Part shown: positions 47,893-59,760 of the stretch, piece by piece | Layout: every line of letters begins with the position of its first letter | Position numbering within the stretch: the stretch's first letter is position 1 | DNA from: Acinetobacter colistiniresistens | GTDB taxonomy: Bacteria > Pseudomonadota > Gammaproteobacteria > Pseudomonadales > Moraxellaceae | Assembly (NCBI RefSeq): GCF_024582815.1 | Contig: NZ_CP102099.1 | Span: forward strand, 496,001-560,000 | DNA: 64,000 nucleotides | Direction of reading: 5' to 3' | Program-made: the position numbers and the translations under genes | The notes under the pieces: model-generated | What the model saw: the letters and a program-made list of their open reading frames with translations, nothing else | Databases searched by the model: none | Told to the model about the DNA's origin: nothing

Positions 47893-48438
47893 ATGAGCCA
47901 GTCGGTTTATCACATTCCTGTTAAGGACATCAAAGGTCAAGAGGTTGATCTTGCTCAATATCAAGGCAAAGTTCTGCTTATCGTTAACGTCGCATCAAAA
48001 TGCGGTTTAACCCCACAGTATGAAGGTTTAGAAAAACTCTATCAGGCCAAGAAAGAACAAGGCTTGGAAATTCTGGGTTTCCCTGCCAATAACTTCTTGG
48101 AACAAGAACCAGGTACGAATGATGAAATTCAACAATTCTGTTCTTTGAATTATGACGTGCACTTTCCGCTATTTGCCAAAATCTCGGTTGCAGGTGATGA
48201 CAAACATGCATTATATCAAACCCTTACTCAAGCCATTCCTGAACGTATTGGCGAAGGGCCATGGTGGAAAGATCTCGTGGATTATGGTTTAACCCCAAAT
48301 AATCCGCCAGAGGTGTTATGGAATTTTGAAAAATTTCTCGTGAATAAACAGGGTGAAATTGTCGCTCGTTTTGCACCAGACATCACTGCAGATGACGAGC
48401 GTATTGTCAGTGCCATTGAAGCTGAATTGGCCAAATAA
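47893..48438 (+). CDS. Glutathione peroxidase family protein
   Basis: A 181-residue thiol peroxidase starting at the ATG at 47893 behind AGGA; a start at 47863 is possible but lacks a ribosome site. The catalytic Cys37 is in NVASKCGLTPQYEGLEKLY. FPANNFLEQEPGTNDEIQQFC is the second signature, with the possible resolving Cys in QQFC, and LWNFEKFLVNKQGEIVARFAP contains the Trp/Asn of the tetrad. It is a Cys enzyme, not a selenoprotein. An insertion (ERIGEGPWWKDLVDYGLTPN) replaces the usual short loop before LWNFEKFLV. Many bacterial members use thioredoxin rather than glutathione. Confidence 0.9.
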   Translation: MSQSVYHIPVKDIKGQEVDLAQYQGKVLLIVNVASKCGLTPQYEGLEKLYQAKKEQGLEILGFPANNFLEQEPGTNDEIQQFCSLNYDVHFPLFAKISVAGDDKHALYQTLTQAIPERIGEGPWWKDLVDYGLTPNNPPEVLWNFEKFLVNKQGEIVARFAPDITADDERIVSAIEAELAK

Positions 48439-48455
48439 ACTTTAAAAACATATAA

Positions 48456-48480
48456 AAAAGAGCAGTTGATCTGCTCTTTT
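48456..48480 (+). terminator. Terminator of the glutathione peroxidase gene
   Basis: AAAAGAGCAG pairs with CTGCTCTTTT around a 5-nt loop, ending in a T run. Confidence 0.85.
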
Positions 48481-48607
48481 TCTATTTGAATTCCCTCTCT
48501 CCATATGATCGTCTGCCATCAAACTGTTGCAGAATTGCAAAAATCACTTTTTTCTCCACACTTTCTCACTATAGTGACTTCCCTCTTATAATCTGGTGTG
48601 TTCAGCC

Positions 48608-49207
48608 ATGATGGAAAAACGATCTATCAAAGCCATTCTCACAACATCTACACTTGCCGCAGTGCTTGCCTTGGTCGGTTGTGACCAAACACCACAGGAC
48701 AATCAACAGGCTGAACAATCCACTGAGCTGGAGCAATCCATCAGCACACCAGAAGATCAACAAGGTCACAGCTCAACTGCGCAGCAAAGCCAGAATTTAA
48801 GCCGTGGCAATATGCTCAATATTGCCCGTGATATTGCCAAGCTGCAGATCGAAACCGATGACTATGTCACGCTGCTGAAACAATCGCAAAGCAATCTAGA
48901 GCAGGCGATCCAGGATAAGAATGCACAGAAGTTACAAAGCACCACAGGTGAGTTAAATCAGCAACTGCATAACTTGCACGACGCCTTATTGTCATTGAAT
49001 CTCAGAAGTGATGAAGTCGATCAGATCCGCCAAAGCCTATTGGCTGCCAATCAGCAGCTGTTAAATATGCCTCTCTTGCATGGTCAAACCGACCTCTCCA
49101 AAATTGATTTTGCCAAGATCGAGAAACAGTTCAATACCATTCAAATGGACATGGTGAAACTGGCCACTTTGGTATTGGGCAATCATAAAGCCGATTCGAA
49201 TGCCTAG
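48608..49207 (+). CDS. Hypothetical lipoprotein with coiled-coil region
   Basis: A 199-residue protein with a signal peptide (MMEKRSIKAILTTSTLAAVLALVGC) and lipobox LVGC. A Gln/Glu-rich linker of about 45 residues follows, then a helical domain rich in Leu/Gln heptads (LLKQSQSNLEQAIQDKNAQKL; LNQQLHNLHDALLSL). I recognise no family. TATAAT at 48587-48592 lies only about 16 bp before the ATG at 48608, so the mRNA leader is very short; the ATG at 48611 or a GTG at 48596 are alternatives. It is convergent with the ATP synthase operon. Confidence 0.78.
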   Translation: MMEKRSIKAILTTSTLAAVLALVGCDQTPQDNQQAEQSTELEQSISTPEDQQGHSSTAQQSQNLSRGNMLNIARDIAKLQIETDDYVTLLKQSQSNLEQAIQDKNAQKLQSTTGELNQQLHNLHDALLSLNLRSDEVDQIRQSLLAANQQLLNMPLLHGQTDLSKIDFAKIEKQFNTIQMDMVKLATLVLGNHKADSNA

Positions 49208-49240
49208 AGATTAATTCTTTTAATTTTCAATTTGCGATAA

Positions 49241-49264
49241 AAAAGCCACCTGACGGTGGCTTTT
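49241..49264. terminator. Bidirectional terminator between the lipoprotein gene and atpC
   Basis: AAAAGCCACC pairs with GGTGGCTTTT around TGAC. It has A and T tracts on both sides and lies between convergent genes. Confidence 0.88.
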
Positions 49265-49285
49265 TTAATCTCGAACCTGCAGTAA

Positions 49286-49705
49286 TTAAAGTGCGCGGTT
49301 TTTGATTTTACGAATTGTTTCAAGCTGGCCTGAGATCTCTGAAAGAGATGCCAATGCCGCAGCTGAGTCCAAATCACTCTTTTGATTGGCTAACAATGCT
49401 TCAGCTTGTTTACGAGCTTCCATAATTGCAGCTTCATCCAAGTTGTCAGCGCGAATTGCAGTATCTGCAAGTACGGTCACAACGTGAGGTTGAACTTCTA
49501 ACACACCGCCTGATACATAAACGATTTCTTCTGTACCATTTTCCAACTGAACACGAATCGGGCCCGGTTGGAGCAAAGTTACGAGTGGCGCATGTCCTGG
49601 TAAAATACCAAGCTCACCGCCCGCACCTTTTGCGATTAACATCGTAACTTGTCCAGAGTAAATCGACTCTTTAACACTTACAACATCACATTGCATAGTC
49701 GCCAT
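49286..49705 (-). CDS. atpC: ATP synthase epsilon subunit
   Basis: A 139-residue F1 subunit of the central stalk that also inhibits ATP hydrolysis. The N-terminal beta sandwich (MATMQCDVVSVKESIYSGQVTMLIAKGAGGELGILPGHAPLVTLLQPGPI) and the C-terminal helical hairpin (DEAAIMEARKQAEALLANQ) are complete. It is the last gene of the atp operon, 28 bp after atpD, with a terminator beyond. Confidence 0.96.
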   Translation of the reverse strand: MATMQCDVVSVKESIYSGQVTMLIAKGAGGELGILPGHAPLVTLLQPGPIRVQLENGTEEIVYVSGGVLEVQPHVVTVLADTAIRADNLDEAAIMEARKQAEALLANQKSDLDSAAALASLSEISGQLETIRKIKNRAL

Positions 49706-49733
49706 GAGAATCTCCTTAAATTAGAGTTGCTAA

Positions 49734-51143
<1,410 letters not shown>

Positions 51144-51158
51144 TCAAACTTAATAATG

Positions 51159-52028
51159 TTAAACGGCAGCGGCACCGCCAACGATCTCGGAAATTTCCTG
51201 AGTAATCGCGGCTTGACGCAGCTTGTTGTAAATGAGCTGTAGGTCTTTAATCAATTGTCCTGCGTTGTCTGTCGCTGCTTTCATCGCGACCATACGAGCT
51301 GACTGCTCACATGCAACGTTTTCAATCACACCTTGATAAACCATAGACTCGATATAGCGAACCAACAAACCATTTAACAATTCTTCTGCTTCTGGTTCGT
51401 AGAGATAGTCCCAACCATAAGTACGGTTGAGGTCATCGCCTTCTTCTGCCGGTGCTAAAGGAACAAGTTGTTCTACTTTAGGCTGCTGAGTCATTGCATT
51501 GACAAAGCCATTTGATACGAGGTAGATACGATCTAATTCGCCCTTATCAAATGCATCAAGCATAACCTGTACTGAGCCTGTTAACTGTTCCAAACTCGGC
51601 GCATCGCCAAGTTGGGTCGTTGCACCAAGCACTTTACCGCCGTAATTCTTAAAAAACGAAACCGCTTTTTGACCAATCAAAGCAAATTCAACTTCAATTG
51701 ACTGCTGTTGTTGTGCTTTGACATGCTGCACAACTTTCTTGAACAAGTTAATGTTCAAGCCACCTGCCAAACCACGATCTGAAGACACTACAATATAGCC
51801 AACACGCTTAACTGGGCGCTCAACCATATAACGGTGTTTGTATTCAGGGTTTGCTTGGACCAAGTGAGCAATTACACGGCGCATATTATCGGCATACGGA
51901 CGGCCCTGAGCCATGCGCTCTTGCGCACGACGCATTTTCGAAGCAGCTACCATTTGCATCGCGCGAGTAATCTTTTGCGTGCTCTTGATACTAGCTACTT
52001 TGGCGCGAATTTCTTTTAAATTTGCCAT
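51159..52028 (-). CDS. atpG: ATP synthase gamma subunit
   Basis: A 289-residue rotating shaft subunit. The N-terminal helix ([39 protein letters not shown]) and the C-terminal helix ([38 protein letters not shown], the family signature region) form the coiled coil. [16 protein letters not shown] is the conserved central motif. Confidence 0.97.
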   Translation of the reverse strand: MANLKEIRAKVASIKSTQKITRAMQMVAASKMRRAQERMAQGRPYADNMRRVIAHLVQANPEYKHRYMVERPVKRVGYIVVSSDRGLAGGLNINLFKKVVQHVKAQQQQSIEVEFALIGQKAVSFFKNYGGKVLGATTQLGDAPSLEQLTGSVQVMLDAFDKGELDRIYLVSNGFVNAMTQQPKVEQLVPLAPAEEGDDLNRTYGWDYLYEPEAEELLNGLLVRYIESMVYQGVIENVACEQSARMVAMKAATDNAGQLIKDLQLIYNKLRQAAITQEISEIVGGAAAV

Positions 52029-52105
52029 ACGCTTAACCTAGTATTCGAAAGCTCTTTCGAGCTTCCGAAGGTTGATCCGTGAACCAAACTTAACTAAAGA
52101 TAAAC

Positions 52106-53650
52106 TTAGTAAGTTTGAGTCGCTTTGAAGCTCTCAATACCTGATTTGATTGCTGCTTCGATGTCTTTGTTGTAATCACCAGTTTCATCGATCTGTTGCA
52201 TTAACGCAGCATATTCAGAGCGGAAGTAAGAGATTAACGCAGCATCAAAGTCTACGATTTTCTTCACTTCTACGTCAGCCATATAGCCTTCGTTCGATGC
52301 ATATACAGAAACAGCTTGGTCAGCAATTGAGTATGGAGCATATTGTTTTTGCTTCATTAACTCAGTTACACGTTGACCATGCTCAAGTTGCTTACGTGTT
52401 GCTTCATCAAGGTCAGAAGCAAACTGAGCAAACGCAGCCAATTCACGGTATTGTGCTAGAGCAGTACGGATACCACCAGACAATTTTTTGATGATCTTAG
52501 TTTGAGCTGAACCACCAACACGTGATACCGAGATACCCGCGTTCACAGCAGGACGAATACCTGCGTTGAATAATGATGTTTCTAAGAAGATCTGACCGTC
52601 AGTAATCGAGATTACGTTGGTTGGTACGAATGCAGATACGTCACCTGCTTGAGTTTCAATGATCGGTAATGCAGTTAAAGAACCAGTTTGACCTGTTACT
52701 GCACCGTTCGTGAATTTCTCAACATAATCAGCTGAAACGCGCGAAGCACGTTCAAGAAGACGCGAGTGAAGATAGAATACGTCACCTGGATACGCTTCAC
52801 GACCTGGTGGACGACGTAACAATAATGAAATTTGACGGTAAGCAACAGCTTGCTTAGACAAATCATCATAAATGATTAACGCATCTTCACCACGATCACG
52901 GAAGTATTCACCCATTGTACAGCCAGAATACGGAGCTAAATACTGCATTGCTGCAGGATCAGCGGCCGCAGCTGCGACAACAGTTGTATACGCCATAGCG
53001 CCAGTTTCTTCTAGCTTGCGTACTACGTTTGCAATTGTTGATTGTTTTTGACCAATCGCAACGTATACACATTTAATGCCAGAGTTTTTCTGAGCGATGA
53101 TCGCATCGATCGCCATTGCTGTTTTACCAGTTTGACGGTCACCAATAATCAACTCACGCTGACCACGACCTACAGGGATCATGGTATCAACTGATTTATA
53201 ACCAGTTTGAACAGGTTCGTCGACAGACTGACGCCAAATTACACCTGGTGCTACTTTTTCAACAGCATCCGTTAGTTTTGCATCAATCGGGCCTTTACCA
53301 TCAATTGGGTTACCCAAAGCGTCTACGACACGGCCAAGAAGTTCAGGACCAACCGGAACTTCTAATACACGACCTGTGCAACGAGCTTTTTGACCTTCTT
53401 GCAGGCTTAGGTAGTTACCTAAAACAACGGCACCCACTGAATCCTGTTCTAGGTTCAGTGCCATACCAAATAAGCCGCCGTCGAATTCGATCATTTCACC
53501 GTACATTGCATCTGCAAGACCGTGAATACGCACGATACCGTCAGATACCATGACGATGGTACCTTCATTCTTCGCGGTCGCGCTGGTGTCCAGATCGCCG
53601 ATACGCTGTTTAATGAGCGCACTGATCTCGGATGGATTCAGTTGTTGCAT
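52106..53650 (-). CDS. atpA: ATP synthase alpha subunit
   Basis: A 514-residue regulatory F1 subunit. [17 protein letters not shown] at 53650 is the standard N-terminus; the frame extends five codons upstream over the ribosome site and that start is rejected. The P-loop is [15 protein letters not shown], and [17 protein letters not shown] is the family signature with the arginine finger region downstream. Complete length. Confidence 0.97.
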   Translation of the reverse strand: MQQLNPSEISALIKQRIGDLDTSATAKNEGTIVMVSDGIVRIHGLADAMYGEMIEFDGGLFGMALNLEQDSVGAVVLGNYLSLQEGQKARCTGRVLEVPVGPELLGRVVDALGNPIDGKGPIDAKLTDAVEKVAPGVIWRQSVDEPVQTGYKSVDTMIPVGRGQRELIIGDRQTGKTAMAIDAIIAQKNSGIKCVYVAIGQKQSTIANVVRKLEETGAMAYTTVVAAAAADPAAMQYLAPYSGCTMGEYFRDRGEDALIIYDDLSKQAVAYRQISLLLRRPPGREAYPGDVFYLHSRLLERASRVSADYVEKFTNGAVTGQTGSLTALPIIETQAGDVSAFVPTNVISITDGQIFLETSLFNAGIRPAVNAGISVSRVGGSAQTKIIKKLSGGIRTALAQYRELAAFAQFASDLDEATRKQLEHGQRVTELMKQKQYAPYSIADQAVSVYASNEGYMADVEVKKIVDFDAALISYFRSEYAALMQQIDETGDYNKDIEAAIKSGIESFKATQTY

Positions 53651-53692
53651 TGCGCTATTCCTCAATCTTTTTTAAGTTCAGTCTTTTTGCTG

Positions 53693-54229
53693 TTAGGCAA
53701 GAAGACGAGTCCGCATTTTTTCAAGCTTGTTAAGCGCAGAGTCATCTATCACTTGGTCGCCTGCACGAATCACAACACCTGCGATCAACGCTGGATTAAC
53801 GTTAACAGTGACATGAACTGTTCTGTTAAAACGTTTTTCAAGCGCGTGAGCTAAAATATGCTCTTGTGTCGCATCCATTGGAAAAGCAGATTCAATCTCT
53901 ACTTCCAATGTGTTGTTGTTCTGCGATTTAAGTAATTCGTATTCTGCTGCGATTTCAGGCAATAAAACCAAACGATCGTTGTCTGCAAGCAAGGTCAAGA
54001 AATTTGACACTGATTGAGACTGATCTTCACCTAAAACCTTCGCAAAAAGACCTACTTGTTCCGCAGGAGTCAGCTCAGGGCGATTTAAATAAGCGGAAAA
54101 TGCTTCGTCTTGCACCGCAGCACCGAGCAGTTGTAACGCATTTGACCAAGCGTCAGTTGCATTCTGCTCAGATGCATAAGCAAATGCTGCTTTGGCGTAC
54201 GGGCGTGCTAACGTCAAGAGTTCAGCCAT
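53693..54229 (-). CDS. atpH: ATP synthase delta subunit
   Basis: A 178-residue peripheral stalk subunit joining F1 to subunit b. N-terminal helical bundle [26 protein letters not shown] and C-terminal signature [27 protein letters not shown]. It is 11 bp after atpF. Confidence 0.95.
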   Translation of the reverse strand: MAELLTLARPYAKAAFAYASEQNATDAWSNALQLLGAAVQDEAFSAYLNRPELTPAEQVGLFAKVLGEDQSQSVSNFLTLLADNDRLVLLPEIAAEYELLKSQNNNTLEVEIESAFPMDATQEHILAHALEKRFNRTVHVTVNVNPALIAGVVIRAGDQVIDDSALNKLEKMRTRLLA

Positions 54230-54240
54230 ATTCGCCTCGC

Positions 54241-54711
54241 TTAAAGTTTAGCAGCCAGCTGATTCAGCATGGCATTATGAGCTTCTGCGTCAACTTGTTG
54301 GTTCAGAATTTTTTCTGCGCCAGCAACTGCCAAAGCAGCAACTTGTTGACGTAATTCTTCGCGAGCAGAATTGATGTCTTGATCAACAGTTTCTTTCGCC
54401 TGTTGACGAATACGCTCACCTTCAGCAGATGCTTGGGTACGCGCTTCTTCGATCAATTGTGCTGCACGACGGTTCGCTTGTTCGATCAATTGAGCCGCTT
54501 GTGCTTTTGCTGCGTCTAATTCTGCCTTAACTTGTGCTTGCGCATCAGCAAGGTCAGCTTTTGCTTTTTCAGCAGCATTTAAGCCATCAGCGATTTTACG
54601 CTGACGCTCACTAATCGCATTGATTAGTGGTGGCCAAACAAACTTCATGCAGAATGCGACAAAGATCGCAAATGCAATTGCCTGGCCAATCAATGTGAGG
54701 TTGATATTCAT
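54241..54711 (-). CDS. atpF: ATP synthase b subunit
   Basis: A 156-residue peripheral stalk subunit. One N-terminal membrane helix ([28 protein letters not shown]) is followed by a long charged helix rich in Ala/Glu/Lys ([25 protein letters not shown]). The ATG at 54711 is the usual start; five further codons upstream are an extension over the ribosome site. Confidence 0.96.
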   Translation of the reverse strand: MNINLTLIGQAIAFAIFVAFCMKFVWPPLINAISERQRKIADGLNAAEKAKADLADAQAQVKAELDAAKAQAAQLIEQANRRAAQLIEEARTQASAEGERIRQQAKETVDQDINSAREELRQQVAALAVAGAEKILNQQVDAEAHNAMLNQLAAKL

Positions 54712-54750
54712 TTCGCTATTCCTCAATATGTGGATTTAGGAATTAAGCTA

Positions 54751-55029
<279 letters not shown>

Positions 55030-55078
55030 TTAAACTAAAATTTAAGCCCAACTGTCAGGTGACAATCAGGCAATACCA

Positions 55079-55957
<879 letters not shown>

Positions 55958-56053
55958 TCACACCTGGTCAATGTCAATCATTAAAAAGAAGAGAAACGAA
56001 TCATGCGGATGGCCATAATTCCGCTTCTACTTCCAAAAATCTCAAAATGTGCC

Positions 56054-56452
56054 TTACCCTCGTTTTTGTAGACGTGCCACCCAAAATGGCGCGACCCACG
56101 ACATCGCTTGTACGAGAATAAATCCACAAAACAATGCAACCGGTGACAGCGGTTTAACATTGCTCAAAATTAATATAAAACCCACGATCACAATCGCAAA
56201 CTTACCGAGCATTCCTCGGTACATATTCAGCATGACTTGTTTTGATGCTCTTGCGCCTGCCGTTCTAAACGACTGCCAAGCAAAATAACAGTGTGCCAAC
56301 CAACATACCAAAGCCCCAAGCGCAGCACTCAAAGCAGCAGTTGTATCTTTTATTGCCCATGCAAGCAACGCTGCAACAGCAATCATACACGCTTGTAAGA
56401 AGACCAAAGCTTTTGCTAATCGTCGGTCAATCATGCGACTAGTTTGGCTCAT
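56054..56452 (-). CDS. atpI: ATP synthase subunit I
   Basis: A 132-residue protein with four helices (about residues 13-30, 36-57, 77-95 and 100-120) and GALVCWLAHCYFAWQSFRTAGARASKQVMLNMYRGMLGKFAIVIVGF, the AtpI motif. It assists c-ring assembly and opens the operon atpIBEFHAGDC, 99 bp ahead of atpB. Confidence 0.9.
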   Translation of the reverse strand: MSQTSRMIDRRLAKALVFLQACMIAVAALLAWAIKDTTAALSAALGALVCWLAHCYFAWQSFRTAGARASKQVMLNMYRGMLGKFAIVIVGFILILSNVKPLSPVALFCGFILVQAMSWVAPFWVARLQKRG

Positions 56453-56516
56453 TTTTTACCCACTTACAGCAGAACTGCTTGACAAGTTTTAATCATGATC
56501 GTTTCGAATCGCAGGC

Positions 56517-56545
56517 ATTATAGAGTTACACCCCTGAACATGCAA
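56517..56545 (-). promoter_or_regulatory. Promoter of the atp operon
   Basis: On the minus strand TTGCAT (56540-56545) and TATAAT (56517-56522) are separated by exactly 17 bp, about 65 bp upstream of atpI. This is the best sigma70 match in the gap. Confidence 0.72.
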
Positions 56546-56553
56546 TCTTTTCT

Positions 56554-56573
56554 CGACTTAAGTCGGGTTTTTT
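56554..56573 (+). terminator. Hairpin with T run, plus strand, upstream of atpI
   Basis: The 12-bp palindrome CGACTTAAGTCG, extended to CTCGACTT/AAGTCGGG with G-T pairs, is followed by TTTTTT on the plus strand. No plus-strand gene precedes it, so its client transcript is unclear. The hairpin lies between znuA and atpI, both on the minus strand. Confidence 0.45.
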
Positions 56574-56622
56574 CGTTACCATATTTTCTGACGATAGAGT
56601 CAATTGATTTTTATTTTTTTGA

Positions 56623-57462
56623 TCAATTTTGTGCACTTATTACGCATTTATCGGTTTTTGAAGCCAATTTTTGCCACGCTGTTACAAAATTGTCTTCGCC
56701 ACGCATGCTTTCATCGACCGGTTGGAAAACTACTGGGTTCATTTTTTGGTACTGACTGGCACTCGCTGTCGTTTCAGCCAATAAGCACATTTTATTTTGT
56801 GGGCGATTATCTCTTAAATACTTGATTTGGGCTGCAGTCGGAGCAATGTGCGGATCATCCGTTAATGCGCCTGCAAATTTCAAGTTTAAGGCCCGCTCCA
56901 AGTATTGATAGGCATCATGATAAGACCAATAGTTCTTGGTTTTGGTTGAACTTTCATATTGTTGAGAAGCCTGCAACATTTGCTGTGAAAATTCTTTGGC
57001 ATTGGCCATATATTTGGCCCGATTTTCGGGATATTGCTGCGAACGTAAGGTCGCGATAAAAAATGCGATGCGAACTGCATTATTCGGATCCAACCACACA
57101 TGACTATCTATAGTATTTGGCATAGACGCACCACGCAAATTACGTAGTGGCAAAGTGGTTAAAATACCCGAGTCCAATAAAGCAATCGCTTTACGGTTCG
57201 AGCTCAACATTTTTTCCAGTGGCGCTTCATGAGACTTGCCTAACCAGATGACCAATGACGCATCTTGAATCGCTTTACGATGAGCAGGGGTAAGTTGTAC
57301 ATCATGACCACTCTGGTCTTTCAGGAGCAGAACAGGTTGTTCTACTCCATCTGTGACTTGTTTGGCAATCAAATAAATTGGATGTGTTGAAACCACCAAG
57401 CTTTGTGTCCAGCCCCATGTGCTTAACATCGAAAACAAGACAAAAACAATTAGGCGGGACAT
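56623..57462 (-). CDS. znuA: Zinc ABC transporter substrate-binding protein
   Basis: A 279-residue periplasmic protein starting at the ATG at 57462, where the signal peptide begins (MSRLIVFVLFSMLSTWGWTQS); the frame is open further upstream, but that would run across the Zur-type dyad. The cluster A-I fold has metal ligands expected in STHPIYLI, in HVWLDP (DSHVWLDPNNAVRIAFF) and in the YHDAYQYL region (SYHDAYQYLE). The His-rich flexible loop of E. coli ZnuA is absent; only QSGHDVQLTP remains. It is divergent from zur-znuC-znuB. Confidence 0.88.
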   Translation of the reverse strand: MSRLIVFVLFSMLSTWGWTQSLVVSTHPIYLIAKQVTDGVEQPVLLLKDQSGHDVQLTPAHRKAIQDASLVIWLGKSHEAPLEKMLSSNRKAIALLDSGILTTLPLRNLRGASMPNTIDSHVWLDPNNAVRIAFFIATLRSQQYPENRAKYMANAKEFSQQMLQASQQYESSTKTKNYWSYHDAYQYLERALNLKFAGALTDDPHIAPTAAQIKYLRDNRPQNKMCLLAETTASASQYQKMNPVVFQPVDESMRGEDNFVTAWQKLASKTDKCVISAQN

Positions 57463-57488
57463 TTCAACATTACTCACGAAATAAAGCA

Positions 57489-57503
57489 TGTTATAATATA
57501 ACA
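57489..57503. promoter_or_regulatory. Zur box
   Basis: TGTTATA-A-TATAACA, a perfect 7-1-7 dyad matching the TGTTATAnTATAACA core of proteobacterial Zur sites. It lies just upstream of znuA in the divergent gap and should repress znuA when zinc is plentiful. Confidence 0.8.
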
Positions 57504-57593
57504 AAAGTTAAAAAATGCCTATGTCTATTTTAAGATTCATAGCCCGATCGACCACGAGCTTAACTTATATATAGCTAGTTATATTAAATTGCA

Positions 57594-57608
57594 TGTTATG
57601 ATAGTAAA
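57594..57608. promoter_or_regulatory. Weaker Zur-like site on the zur side
   Basis: TGTTATG-A-TAGTAAA matches the perfect site in most positions of the left arm and fewer of the right. It is 75 bp before zur and could mediate weak autoregulation. Confidence 0.4.
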
Positions 57609-57682
57609 TCTATTGAAATGTCATAAACCTTTATGACCCACTGAAACATCGATAGATTTTACAAAAACAATGAGGTCAATCT

Positions 57683-58180
57683 ATGAGTTCTTGTTCACAT
57701 GAACATGACAATGCCTTACATGGTGTTCATGGTCATCATGACATTAAAGCGCGACTTGCTGAGGCAGAACTGTTATGTACTGCAACTGGCGCTCGCCTGA
57801 CACCTTTACGTAAAGAAGTGCTTGAACTCATTTTAAATGCCTCTGGCCCAATGGGCGCCTATGATTTATTGGCTAAAATCAAAGGTCAGGCAGACCGCCC
57901 TGCTGCACCACCAACAGTGTATCGTAGCTTAGACTTTTTATTAGAAAAAGGGTTGATTCACAGGCTGACTTCAATTAATGCCTATATTCCTTGTTGTCAC
58001 CCGCGTGAAGGACATCAAGCCGCGTTTCTCATCTGTACAGAATGTCATTCCGTCAAAGAAGCATCTGCACAAGGGCTGATCCAGCAGCTTGATCAGCTCG
58101 CCGCCTCAGACCAATTCTTAGCGCAGCACAGCATTATTGAAATTTCTGGAAAATGTCATCAGTGCAGCACACGCCAATAA
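57683..58180 (+). CDS. zur: Zinc uptake regulator Zur (Fur family)
   Basis: A 165-residue Fur-family repressor. The N-terminus is His-rich (SSCSHEHDNALHGVHGHHD). The winged helix covers about residues 25-100 (GARLTPLRKEVLELILNA; APPTVYRSLDFLLEKGLIHRL). The structural zinc site is made by CTEC and CHQC near the C-terminus. Adjacency to znuABC and the Zur box identify it as Zur rather than Fur. Its end overlaps the start of znuC by 28 bp. Confidence 0.94.
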   Translation: MSSCSHEHDNALHGVHGHHDIKARLAEAELLCTATGARLTPLRKEVLELILNASGPMGAYDLLAKIKGQADRPAAPPTVYRSLDFLLEKGLIHRLTSINAYIPCCHPREGHQAAFLICTECHSVKEASAQGLIQQLDQLAASDQFLAQHSIIEISGKCHQCSTRQ

Positions 58181-58941
58181 GCACTCCACTTATTCAACTG
58201 GAGAATATCTCAGTTCGGCGAGACGAACGGGATATTTTGAGAAATGTAGATTTTGCTTTGCAGGCAAAAGAGATTGTGACGCTGATTGGTCCCAATGGCG
58301 CGGGTAAATCTACATTAATCAAAGTGCTGCTTGGCATCATGCCCCCCAATAAAGGCAAGATCCACTGTGCTAAAAAATTAAAACTGGCCTACGTGCCGCA
58401 AAAGTTTAATCCATCTGCCAGCTTGCCTTTACGAGTACAAGATTTACTGGATCTGGAAATCTGCACAACAGATTTACGTGCAGAGATTATTCGCGACACA
58501 GGCATCCAAAAATTACAGGCATCCAAAGTACAGCAGCTTTCAGGTGGTGAACGGCAACGGGTTTTACTGGCTCGCGCCTTACTGCGTCAGCCTGATATTC
58601 TCGTCTTGGATGAACCGATGCAGGGGCTGGACATTCAGTCCGAAGCTGAACTGTATGAATATGTACGTAGCTTACCTGAACGTTATGGCTGTGCTGTGCT
58701 GATGGTGTCGCATGATTTGCAATGGGTGATGCAAGGGACGCACCGTGTGGTCTGCCTGAACAAACATATCTGTTGCAGCGGTCTACCTGAAAGCATTCAA
58801 CAGCATCCAGAATACCAAGCCATTTTTGGTACCCAAAGGATGTTCTACCAGCACCATCACAACCACTGTGGCCATAGTGATCATGCTGAACCGTGTTCCC
58901 ACGATCCACGCCCACACATTCACCCAGAGCCAAAGGTCTAA
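58153..58941 (+). CDS. znuC: Zinc ABC transporter ATP-binding protein
   Basis: A 262-residue ATPase. Walker A GPNGAGKSTLIKVLLG, signature LSGGERQRVLLARALL, Walker B ILVLDEPMQGLD, then the switch His in MVSHDLQWVM. The C-terminal tail of about 30 residues is His-rich (YQHHHNHCGHSDHAEPCSHD), which could bind zinc at the cytoplasmic side. Its ATG lies 28 bp inside zur in another frame, so the two are likely translationally coupled. Confidence 0.94.
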   Translation: MSSVQHTPISTPLIQLENISVRRDERDILRNVDFALQAKEIVTLIGPNGAGKSTLIKVLLGIMPPNKGKIHCAKKLKLAYVPQKFNPSASLPLRVQDLLDLEICTTDLRAEIIRDTGIQKLQASKVQQLSGGERQRVLLARALLRQPDILVLDEPMQGLDIQSEAELYEYVRSLPERYGCAVLMVSHDLQWVMQGTHRVVCLNKHICCSGLPESIQQHPEYQAIFGTQRMFYQHHHNHCGHSDHAEPCSHDPRPHIHPEPKV

Positions 58942-58944
58942 GCC

Positions 58945-59754
58945 ATGATGGAATGGTTACAACTCCTGTTACCTGCTTGGATCATGGGGTCATTGCTGGT
59001 TTTCCTGACCGCTCCACTCGGTTGCCTGATGCTGTGGCGCAGAATGTCTTTTTTTGCCGATACCATGGCACATGGTACCCTGCTCGGTGTGGCAGTTGCA
59101 GGTATTCTGAATTTACCGTTCTGGCTCGGTGTAGCCTGCCTCGCCCTATTGCTGGTTGCCCTAATATGGGTGCTGCATGATTCACGCTTACCCAATGATG
59201 CACTGCTCGCTTTAAGCTCGGCCACCCTACTCTGCTCTGGCCTACTGTTAATTCAGCAAGTGCCAAGCCTACGCCCGGAATTATTGAGCTATCTATTTGG
59301 TGATTTACTCAGTATCGAGTGGTCTGATTTACCCATGTTTGCAGTGGTGATCAGTGCTGCACTGATCGTGCTCTATCGTTCATGGTCAGCTCAGATTCAG
59401 ATTGCAATTGATCCTGATATTGCGATGAGTGAAGGGGTAAATGCCAACTGGCAACGTCTGGTCTTTATGTTGTTATTGGCATTGTTTACGGTACTGGCGT
59501 TACGTGCGGTGGGTTCACTCTTGATGGGCGCGCTGCTGGTCATCCCAGCCCTCAGTGCCCGTTTACTGGCACACTCTCCTAAACAAATGGTGATCTGGGC
59601 ATTTGTGTTAGCACAGTTTGGCGTTACCGTTGGCTTATGGTCAAGCGCTGCGTTAAATATTGCAACGGGGCTAAGCATCGTTTTATGTATGGCGCTGTGT
59701 TTTGCTGCCATTTTTATCGCACAAAAATTTAAAAGCCAGTCACAATCTGCCTAA
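58945..59754 (+). CDS. znuB: Zinc ABC transporter permease
   Basis: A 269-residue membrane protein of the ABC-3 family with about eight helices. The motif CLMLWRRMSFFADTMAHGTLLGVAV is the family's TM2-3 segment, and RAVGSLLMGALLVIPALSARLLAHSP is the coupling region. It starts 3 bp after znuC. It completes the zur-znuC-znuB unit. Confidence 0.94.
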   Translation: MMEWLQLLLPAWIMGSLLVFLTAPLGCLMLWRRMSFFADTMAHGTLLGVAVAGILNLPFWLGVACLALLLVALIWVLHDSRLPNDALLALSSATLLCSGLLLIQQVPSLRPELLSYLFGDLLSIEWSDLPMFAVVISAALIVLYRSWSAQIQIAIDPDIAMSEGVNANWQRLVFMLLLALFTVLALRAVGSLLMGALLVIPALSARLLAHSPKQMVIWAFVLAQFGVTVGLWSSAALNIATGLSIVLCMALCFAAIFIAQKFKSQSQSA

Positions 59755-59760
59755 CACGAT

